Origin: CAZNPL01 sp964574815
GTDB lineage: Bacteria; Planctomycetota; Phycisphaerae; UBA1845
Assembly: GCA_964574815.1 (NCBI GenBank)
Contig: CAZNPL010000002.1
Span: 62,001-126,000, forward strand
DNA: 64,000 nt
Reading direction: 5' to 3'
A model generated the notes under the pieces. It was not told the DNA's origin. It made no database searches and was given only the letters and a program-made list of their open reading frames with translations. Shown here piece after piece: positions 40,263 through 49,900 of this stretch. The position numbers were made by a program, and so were the translations under genes. Positions within the stretch are counted from its first letter, which is position 1; each line of letters starts with the position of its first letter.

Positions 40263-43115
40263 ATGGACCGAGATGAGGCGATTCGCCTGCTGAATCTCGA
40301 AGGGGCGTTTACGGCCGAAGAGCTGGAGTCTGCGATCCGGCGCGAGAAAGCGGCGATTGCCGAGCAGATCGCACGTTGCGAGGCCGGTGAGCTGAAGGCC
40401 AAGTACCGCGCCGACAGGGAGAGAATCGAGCGGTGCGGCGAGGTGCTTCGGCCGACGGTCGAGGGGCATGAAGAAGGGGGCGGTAACCAGGCGCTGCATC
40501 TGGCGGTGGGCCGGCAACTGGCCGGACGTTTTGAGCTGCGCAGGCGCGTCGGGACGGGGCCGTCGGGCGCGGTGTTTGCCGCCGTTGACCGCGAATCCGG
40601 GGAGGAGGTCGCGGTGAAAGTGTTGCGGCCGGAGGTCGTGCGCAACGAGGGCGTGCGGCAGCGGCTGGCTGAGGAGGTGGAGCGCGCCTCTCGACTTTCG
40701 CATCCCGGCATTTTGAAGACATTCGGCTTCCATCAGGACGGGTCCCTTTCCTTTGTTGTCATGGCCCTGGCGCGGGGTCTGTCCCTTCGGCGGAAGATGG
40801 ATGGCATGCAGGCCGCGGGGCGGACTTTTTCCGTCGACGAAGCGGTTCATCTCGGTGTGTGTCTGTGCGAGGCGCAGGTGCATGCGCATCAAGATACGGT
40901 TCATGGCGGCATCAAGCCGGAGAACGTTTTTCTGTACGAAGACGGTTCGGCAAAGCTGACGGACTTCGGGACGAGTCGCGCTTTGCGAGCGAGCGCCGGT
41001 GGGACGGGTATGATTCCGGTGCGGGCGGTGTTCTACGCGGCTCCTGAGCAGGTGAGGGGCGAGGGTGCCTTTGATCATCGGGCGGATCAGTATGCGACGG
41101 CGGTGGTGCTGTACGAGATGCTCACGGGTGAACCGCCGGTCGGACAGGTGAGGACTATCAAGGAGCGGCGCAAGGACGCGCCGCGGCAGCTTTCTCGTGC
41201 GTTAAGCCGTGCCCTGGAGCCGAACCCAGCCGACCGATTCCCGGACATGAGTGTGTTTGGTGCCGCGTTGGCCGGATCTCGTTCGCATGGGGTGCGGCGT
41301 CGCGGCGTGTGGTTGATTGCCGCTTTGGTTCTCGCGCTTGCGGTGGTTGGGGTGACATACCCGCACTGGCGTGATCGCGTCGAAACCACCGTCGAGGGAA
41401 TTCTGTATGACCCGGAGGCGGAGTCGGCGGCCAATGCGGCCCGACTCGATGCTCTTGCGGCTTCGGCAAGCTGGCGGCGTGTGGCGGGGCTTTTGGGCGA
41501 GGAAGGGGCGAACGCAGAGATTGCCAAGGCGCAGGCTGCTTTCGAGGAGGGGGACGAACGGTTGGCAGCATCCGACTATGGAGCGGCGGCAGACCTGTTT
41601 GCGGAAGCGGTGGAGTTGTATGAATCGCAGGTTGCCGGGGCGACCCGGTTTTTCCGCGATGAACCGTTGCGTGTCGCGGCGACCGTAAGGGGGATGCGCG
41701 AAGGGATCGACGCGCTCGAGCAGGAGCTTTACGACCGATTGGCGGTGGCGACTGCCCGGCTGGAGAGCTGCGAGGCGGGCGCCGGCGGCATCCAAACCGA
41801 GGAGGAGCGCGAGGCGATCGCGGATTGCCGGCGGAATGCTCAGAACGAGGTTCAACTTATGGAGCGGCTGATCGAACTGACCCGGGACAACGTGCTTTCC
41901 GGCCCGCCGCGTCAGGCGATCGCAGACGGGCTGGGCCGGGCGGATTCGCTGCTCAATGAGGGGCGTTACCGTGCAGCGCTGACGGCTTATGCGGACGTGA
42001 AGGCCGGGCTTGCGGAGCTGCTGGCGTGGCCCGAGCGGGCCGAAGAGGCTCTAAGGAGGGAGCATGCTGTATCTCAGGAAATTGAGCGGTTTCGGTCGGC
42101 GCTCGCCGCGGCCGGCCGTGATGAATCCGAGGTGCAGGCGGAGCTCGACGATCTTGTCGTCCAGATGGATCGTGCGCGGGACGTCCTGGCCGGTGGGGAA
42201 GTCGAAGAGGCGATGGCCTTGTTCGAAACGGTACGGCTCGCGGTGGCTGATTTGAGGGCGGCGACGGCGGAGCGCTTATTGCAGCAGGCGCGAGATCACG
42301 AAACCGGGGGCCGCCCGTCGGCGGCCGTGTCGGCGGTTGACGAGCTTCTGGCGTTCAACCCGGGGCACGCCGAGGGAGAGGCTTTGCGGGAGCGGATCGT
42401 GTCGCGGCGACTGACCAATGCGGTCGGGATGGAACTGGTCTTTATTCCGCCGGGTAGTTTTCGGATGGGGAGTCCGGCGAGCGAGCCGGGGCGTGACGAC
42501 GATGAGAGAATGCGTGACGTCGACATCGCGCCCGGTTTCTACATGAGTTCGACCGAGGTTACCCAGGCGCAGTGGCTGGCCGTGATGGGCGAGAACCCGA
42601 GCAGATGGGAAGGCGACGCTTTGCCCGTTGAAGGGGTTTCGTGGGCGGACGCGGTGGCGTTCTGCGAAGAATTGAGTCGCGTTGACGGTCGTTCTTATCG
42701 TCTGCCGACGGAGGCGGAGTGGGAGTACGCCTGCCGGGCGGGTACGACGACGCCGTTTTCGTTCGGGCGTTTTATCTCACCGGATCAGGCGAACTATGAC
42801 GGGCGGTACGGCTACGCCAACGGGCCCAAGGGTGAGTTCCGTGGCCAGACGGTGGCCGTGGAAAGCTTCCCGCCGAACCCTTGGGGCCTGCACGACATGC
42901 ACGGGAACGTATGGGAGTGGTGTTTGGACGTGTACAAAGGGGAGCCGATCGACACAGTGAGCGTGGCAGGGGAAGAACCGAGCCGAAGACATGCGCTCCG
43001 CGGCGGATCGTGGCGTCACCGGCCGATGCATTGTCGCTGCGGCAATCGAGTTTGGGCCCCGGCGGACAGCGAGCTCGATACAGTCGGTTTTCGCGTGGTG
43101 ATGGAATCGAAGTAA
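40263..43115 (+). CDS. Kinase-like protein (probable pseudokinase) fused to SUMF1/FGE-like domain
   Basis: About 950 residues; the start is uncertain between ATG 40263 and GTG 40251. A short helical region is followed by a Ser/Thr-kinase-like domain at about 95-350. It has a good glycine loop (G-T-G-P-S-G-A-V), an A-V-K lysine and D-F-G. The catalytic H-R-D-L-K-P-E-N, however, reads H-G-G-I-K-P-E-N, so the catalytic Asp is lost. One transmembrane helix follows (W-L-I-A-A-L-V-L-A-L-A-V-V-G-V), then about 330 residues of coiled coil and TPR-like helices. The last 230 residues are a formylglycine-generating-enzyme-like domain (G-M-E-L-V-F-I-P-P-G-S-F, L-P-T-E-A-E-W-E-Y, G-N-V-W-E-W). The active Cys pair of true FGE is not intact (G-G-S-W-R-H-R-P-M-H-C), so ligand binding is more likely than catalysis. 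Confidence 0.88.
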   Translation: MDRDEAIRLLNLEGAFTAEELESAIRREKAAIAEQIARCEAGELKAKYRADRERIERCGEVLRPTVEGHEEGGGNQALHLAVGRQLAGRFELRRRVGTGPSGAVFAAVDRESGEEVAVKVLRPEVVRNEGVRQRLAEEVERASRLSHPGILKTFGFHQDGSLSFVVMALARGLSLRRKMDGMQAAGRTFSVDEAVHLGVCLCEAQVHAHQDTVHGGIKPENVFLYEDGSAKLTDFGTSRALRASAGGTGMIPVRAVFYAAPEQVRGEGAFDHRADQYATAVVLYEMLTGEPPVGQVRTIKERRKDAPRQLSRALSRALEPNPADRFPDMSVFGAALAGSRSHGVRRRGVWLIAALVLALAVVGVTYPHWRDRVETTVEGILYDPEAESAANAARLDALAASASWRRVAGLLGEEGANAEIAKAQAAFEEGDERLAASDYGAAADLFAEAVELYESQVAGATRFFRDEPLRVAATVRGMREGIDALEQELYDRLAVATARLESCEAGAGGIQTEEEREAIADCRRNAQNEVQLMERLIELTRDNVLSGPPRQAIADGLGRADSLLNEGRYRAALTAYADVKAGLAELLAWPERAEEALRREHAVSQEIERFRSALAAAGRDESEVQAELDDLVVQMDRARDVLAGGEVEEAMALFETVRLAVADLRAATAERLLQQARDHETGGRPSAAVSAVDELLAFNPGHAEGEALRERIVSRRLTNAVGMELVFIPPGSFRMGSPASEPGRDDDERMRDVDIAPGFYMSSTEVTQAQWLAVMGENPSRWEGDALPVEGVSWADAVAFCEELSRVDGRSYRLPTEAEWEYACRAGTTTPFSFGRFISPDQANYDGRYGYANGPKGEFRGQTVAVESFPPNPWGLHDMHGNVWEWCLDVYKGEPIDTVSVAGEEPSRRHALRGGSWRHRPMHCRCGNRVWAPADSELDTVGFRVVMESK

Positions 43116-43979
43116 GTTGCCGGTTCCATCGGGGAACGGTTCGATAAGCAAGCGTACTCCTGTGTAGCGGCTTTGGCCTCGAGGTGTTCATTCCGGCCAA
43201 TTACTCAATGCGCCTGGGCAGGATGGATGCACGTGGAATCCCGGTGGCTTATCGTACCTGCGCTCGGATGGTCTTCGGCCAAGGTCTGAGAACGCGCGAC
43301 GGGCGCGGGACGCCCTCAGCGGATGCGGGGCTTTTGCTGACTGAGCTCGACGTCCCAGAAAGGCTGAAGTGGGAGGTCGCGGCGCATTTCAAGTGACGCT
43401 GCCGCGTTAAAAGAGGCTCGTGAAAGGCTTGGCTGGCGTCTGTGCCCGAAAAAGGTGATTGCAGCGGTCTTCAAGGCTTTCCCGGGGTGGCTTTGCTTGG
43501 AGGGCTGTTCCACGAGAGCGGCGTAGCGGGATCTCACGCCATTGGGTCGGAAACGGAGTACCGCAGTCATTCCTGGCGTGCGTATGTGTTGAATCTTCGC
43601 CCTATGCCGGTTAAATTGAGGGGGTCCAAAGCAGGGGTGCGGGGGCGTCTTTCGTAGGGGAGAGAAAGCGGGGGCGGGAGGAAGCGGCACCGCGGCGTCA
43701 ACGAATCCTAGAGGCAATTCAGCGATGAACCGTTCACGGCTGGAGACTCGGCTGTGCGATTTCGGGCACCGGTGGGCGATGCATGGCCTTCTGTTCAGGT
43801 TCTCACTCGAATTGTCTTCGGCGCCGGACCAAACAGTGGCCTGGGAAAGCGGCGGGGCATTCATCATGTCAGTTGCCACACCGGTCAGGGAGGAGCGAAC
43901 GGGGCATTCTGCTTGGCGGATCTGAACGTGAAGCTCCGAGCGGCAACCACCACGGGTGCCCCTCGATAGGAGGATCACA
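43116..43979. other. Intergenic region before the giant Cys-rich gene
   Basis: These 864 bases hold only short open frames on both strands, none with a domain, a ribosome site or coding-like composition that I could support. No tRNA or inverted repeat of note was seen. The last 12 bases contain the strong AGGAGG site of the giant gene. Confidence 0.45.
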
Positions 43980-46900
43980 ATGAGAGAGGCGACGACTGAC
44001 CGCTGGTCACGGAGCCTGGTCGTCGGATTGGGATTGGTCTTGGCCCTGACCGGTCTGGCGCGGGCTCAATCCGGGACGTGGTGGAACAGCTCCTGGCCAC
44101 TGCGCAAGGAGATCACAATTCCGGCGTCGAGCGTTGCAAGCGATCTGGCGAACTTTCCGGTGTTGATCTCACTGAACGATGCGGACCTTCTCCAGGCGCA
44201 GGCGGACGGTGACGACCTGGCGTTCGCCGACTACTCGGGTGCGAAACTGGATCATGAGATCGAGTACTTTTTCCAGGACGGCGTCACCGGCGATCTGCAG
44301 GCGTGGGTGCGGGTTCCGCTGCTGTCGAGCACATCGGACACGGTGCTGTATCTTTACTACGGCAACACGGGAGCGACCAACCAGGAGAACGTCTCGGGCG
44401 TGTGGGACACGTCCTACAAGATGGTCCATCATTTGCAGGAATCGAGCGGCACGCACTTGGACAGCACGGCGAATGCGAACGACAGCAGCGCGGTGTCCGC
44501 CGGCGTGACCCAGGGCCTCGTCGCCCAGGTCGATGGGGGCGTTGATTTTACGGCTGGGAAAATCACGGTACCCCACAGCACGAGTCTTGCGATCACGGAC
44601 GTTGTCACGTTCGAGGCGTGGATCTATCCGGACACGCTGCCGGGATCGCCGTACTGGAACCTGTTGGACAAAGGGACCGGGTCCCCTTACGAGTTCTACC
44701 TGGAGGCCACTACTGGCGAGCTCAACTTCTACAGCAGTGCAAGCGGTGCGATAACCTCCGGCACGCCGGTGACCGCGGCGGTTTGGCAACATGTGGCGAT
44801 CTCGGTGGACAACAATTTCAGCGAGGTGAAGTTCTACATCAACGGCTCACAGGTGGGCACAACGCAGACGGGAACGCTGGCCGCTGATGGCAGCTCCGAC
44901 GTTCAGATCGGAGGGTTTAACACAACCAATTACTTCGACGGCATGATGGACGAGATTCGGCTTTCGCAGGCGGTGCGCAGCGCGAACTGGATCGCGACGG
45001 GTTATTCCAACCAGAACGCTCCGTCCTCGTTCTATTCCGTGGGATTGGAGGAGACCACGCCCGTTTGCGGGAACTCGGTCATTGAGACTGGTGAGCAGTG
45101 CGATGACGGGAACACTGTCGGAGGCGACTGCTGTTCGGCCACGTGCCAGTACGAGGCGTCGGGTTCTCCCTGCGAAGACGGCGCTTATTGCACGGTGAGC
45201 GACACCTGCGACGGGGCCGGCACGTGCACCGCGGGATCGGCGCGCGATTGCAGTGATGGTATGAGCTGCACGGACGACAGTTGCGACGATGTCGGTGACA
45301 CGTGCGTCAACACGGCGAATGATGCCAATTGCGACAACGGTCTGTACTGCGACGGTGTTGAGACCTGCGATGCAGCGTTGGATTGCCAGGCGGGGACGGC
45401 GGTGAATTGCGACGACGGGATAGGCTGCACCGACGACTCGTGCAACGAATCGACGGATTCTTGCGACAACGNNNNNNNNNNNNNNNNNNNNNNNNNNNNN
45501 NNNNNNNNNNNNNNNNNNNNNNNNNNNNNNNNNNNNNNNNNNNNNNNNNNNNNNNNNNNNNNNNNNNNNNNCGACGGCGCCGAGATCTGTGACGCGGCGT
45601 TGGACTGCCAGCCGGGCACGGCGGTGAACTGCGACGATGGGATAGGCTGCACCGACGACTCGTGCAACGAATCGACGGATTCTTGCGACAACGTGACCAA
45701 CGACGCGAATTGCGACAACGGTCTGTACTGCGACGGCGCCGAGATCTGTGACGCGGCGTTGGACTGCCAGCCGGGCACGGCGGTGGACTGCGACGACGGG
45801 ATAGGCTGCACCGACGACTCGTGCAACGAGAGCACGGATGCGTGTGACAACGTGACCAACGACGCGAATTGCGACAATGGTTTGTACTGCGACGGCGCCG
45901 AGATCTGTGACGCGGCATTGGACTGCCAGGCGGGCACGGCGGTGGATTGCGACGATGGGATAGTCTGCACGGACGATTCGTGTAACGAAACGACTGATTC
46001 CTGCGACAATGTGGCCAACGACGCGAATTGCGACAACGGCTTGTACTGTGACGGCTCCGAGACGTGCGACGCGGCGCTGGACTGCCAGGCGGGGACGGCG
46101 CCGGACTGCAGCGACGGGATAGGCTGCACCGACGACTCGTGTAACGAAACGACCGATTCCTGCGACCATGTGGCGAACGATGCGAACTGCGACGACGGGC
46201 AATACTGTAATGGCGCAGAGACGTGCGACGCGGCGTTGGACTGCCAGGCCGGGACACCTCCGGATTGCTCGGTGCTCAACGACGACGGTGTTGCGTGCAC
46301 TGACGACGTATGCGATCCGGCCGCGAACTCAGGGGCGGGGGCGTGCGTCAACAACCCCAACGACGCCAATTGCGACGACGGGCAGTTCTGCAACGGGGCA
46401 GAGACTTGCGATGCATTGCTGGGCTGTCAGGCGGGGACGGACCCATGTACCAATCCGGGTTCACCTGTGTGCGACGAGACGAATGACGCCTGCGTCGGGT
46501 GTCTCGGAGACGGCGATTGCGATGACGGCCAGTATTGCAACGGGTCGGAGGTGTGCGTCGACAGCGTTTGCCAATCGGGGACAGCGCCGAATTGCGACGA
46601 CGGCGTGCCGTGCACGGATGACTCGTGCAACGAGACGACAGACACGTGCGACAACGTTGCGAACGACGCCAACTGCGATGATGGGCTGTTCTGCAACGGG
46701 GCCGAGACGTGTGATGCGCTGCTGGGCTGTCAGGCGGGAACGGCACCGGATTGTGACGACGGGGTCGCCTGTACCGACGACGCGTGCAACGAAACCACGG
46801 ATTCGTGCGACCACGTGGCCAACGACGCGAACTGCGACGACGGGCTGTATTGTAACGGGGCCGAGACGTGTGATGCGCTGCTGGGCTGTCAGGCGGGAAC

Positions 46901-49900
46901 GGCGCCAGACTGCGACGACGGGGTCGCGTGCACCGACGACTCGTGCAACGAAACCACGGATTCGTGCGATAACATTGCGAACGACGCGAACTGTGACGAC
47001 GGTGCGTTCTGCAACGGTGCCGAGACATGTGATGCGCTGCTGGGCTGCCAGGCGGGAACGGCGCCGAACTGCGACGACGGGGTGCCGTGCACGGATGACT
47101 CGTGCAACGAAACGACGGATACGTGCGACAACCTGGCGAACGACGCGAACTGCGACGACGGTGCGTTCTGCAACGGCGCGGAGACGTGTGATGCGCTGCT
47201 GGGCTGTCAGGCGGGAACGGCGCCGAACTGCGACGACGGGATACCGTGCACCGATGACTCGTGCAATGAGACCACGGACACGTGCGACAACGTTGCCAAT
47301 GACGCCAACTGCGATGACGGGCTGTACTGCAACGGTGCGGAGACGTGCGACGCGTTGCTGGGCTGCCAGGCGGGTACGGCGCCGAACTGCGACGACGGTG
47401 TGCCATGCACCGATGACTCGTGCAATGAAACGACCGACGCGTGCGAGAACGTGGCGAACGACGCGAACTGCGACGATGGGCTGTATTGCAACGGCGCCGA
47501 GACATGTGATGCGGTGCTGGGCTGCCAGGCGGGGACGGCACCGAACTGTGATGACGGGGTCCCGTGCACGGACGACTCGTGCAACGAGACCACGGATTCG
47601 TGCGATAACCTGGCCAACGATGCGAATTGCGATGACGGTCTGTTCTGCAACGGGGCAGAGACGTGTGATGCGTTGTCGGGCTGCCAGGCGGGCACGGCGC
47701 CGAACTGTGACGACGGGATACCGTGCACCGATGACGCGTGCAACGAATCGACGGATACGTGCGACAATCTGGCCAACGACGCGAACTGCGATGACGGGCT
47801 GTACTGCAATGGTGCGGAGACGTGCGATGCGTTGTCGGGCTGCCAGTCGGGTACGGCACCGAACTGCGACGACGGGGTGCCGTGCACGGATGACTCATGC
47901 AATGAAACGACGGATACGTGCGACAACATCGCCAACGACGCGAACTGCGACGATGGTTTGTATTGCAACGGCACCGAGACGTGCGATGCAGTGCTGAACT
48001 GCCAGGCGGGCACGGCCCCGAACTGCGACGACGGAGTAACCTGTACCGACGACTCGTGCAACGAGACCACGGATTCGTGCGACAACATCGCCAACAATGC
48101 GAATTGCGACGACGGACTTTATTGCAACGGAGCGGAGACTTGTGACGTACTGCTGGACTGCCAGGCTGGCACGGCACCGGACTGCGACGACGGCGTGCCA
48201 TGCACCGACGACTCGTGCAACGAGAGCACGGATTCGTGCGACAACATCGCCAACGACGCCAACTGCGACGATGGGCTCTATTGTAATGGGGCGGAGACTT
48301 GTGACGTACTGCTGGATTGCCAGGCCGGTACGGCACCGGACTGCGACGACGGCGTGCCATGCACCGATGACTCGTGCAACGAGACCACGGACACGTGCGC
48401 CAATTTGGCCAACGACGCCAACTGCGACGATGGACTGTTTTGCAACGGCGCGGAGACGTGCGACGCGTTGCTGGATTGCCAGGCGGGTACGGCGCCGAAC
48501 TGCGATGACGGAGTTGCGTGCACCGATGACTCGTGCAATGAGACCACTGACACATGCGACAACGTTGCCAATGACGGCAACTGCGATGACGGGCTGTACT
48601 GCAACGGTGCCGAGACGTGTGACGCACTGCTGGACTGTCAGGCGGGGACGGCGCCGAACTGCGACGACGGAGTCTCGTGCACCGATGACTCATGCAATGA
48701 AGTCACGGATTCGTGCGACAACATTGTCAATGATGCCAATTGTGACGACGGCCTGTACTGCAACGGTGTCGAGACGTGTGACGCGGCGCTGGATTGCCAG
48801 GCGGGTACGGCGCCGAACTGCGACGACGGCGTCGCGTGCACCGACGACTCGTGCAATGAAACGACCGACACGTGCGACAACCTGGCCAACGACGTGAACT
48901 GTGATGACGGGTTGTACTGCAACGGCGCGGAGACTTGCGATGCGCTGCTGGGCTGCCAGGCGGGGACGGCGCCTGATTGCGACGACGGGGTCGCATGCAC
49001 CGATGACTCGTGCAATGAAACGACTGATACGTGCGACAACCTGACCAACGATGCAAACTGTGACGACGGAGTGTTCTGCAACGGCGCAGAGACCTGTGAC
49101 GCCGTGTTGGGTTGCCAGGCCGGAACTGCGCCTGATTGCAACGACGGCGTCGCATGCACTTTGGACGATTGCTATTCGGTTACCGATGCTTGCCGACATA
49201 TCCCCGTCGACGAGGCGTGCGATGACGCCGTGTTCTGCAATGGAGTGGAGACGTGTGACGTTCTGTTGGGTTGCCAGCCGGCGAGCGCCGACCCTTGCGA
49301 TGACGGCGTTGGATGCACGATCGACACCTGCGACGACGTGACCGACACCTGTACGAATACGCCAGATGACGCGGCGTGCGACGACGGACAGTATTGCAAC
49401 GGCGCCGAAACGTGCGATGTACTTCTGGACTGTCAGGCCGGCACGAACCCATGTACCGATCCGGGCGCGCCTGAGTGCGATGAAACCAACGACATCTGCG
49501 TTGCATGTTTGGTCGACGCTGACTGCGACGACGGGATCAACTGCACGGACGATTCCTGCGACCAGGGCACTGGCATCTGTAACAACATCCCCAATGACGC
49601 CATCTGCGACGACGGTCTTCATTGCAACGGGGCGGAGACGTGCGACGTGTTGCTGGGCTGCCAGGCGGGGACGGCGCCGAATTGCGACGACGGGGTCACG
49701 TGCACCGAGGACTCGTGCAACGAAACGACCGACGCGTGCGACAATATCGCGAACGACGCGAACTGCGACGACGGCTTGTACTGCAATGGCGTGGAGACCT
49801 GCGATGCGGTGCTGGACTGCCAGGCGGGCACGGCGCCGGACTGTAACGATGGGGTCACGTGCACCGACGACTCGTGCAACGAAACGACAGACACGTGCGA

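Noticed and set aside
43316..43978. A 220-codon open frame on the minus strand before the giant gene
   Set aside because: No ribosome site, no domain, composition rich in Arg, Pro and Ser as in shadow frames, and it overlaps the ribosome site of the giant gene.
46348..48693. A 781-codon open frame on the minus strand inside the Cys-rich repeat array
   Set aside because: The 159-base period is a multiple of three, so a frame free of stops in one unit stays open through all. The translation is a low-complexity Arg/Ser/Pro repeat with no ribosome site. The same explains the long minus-strand frames at 44847-46202 and 50031-51977.
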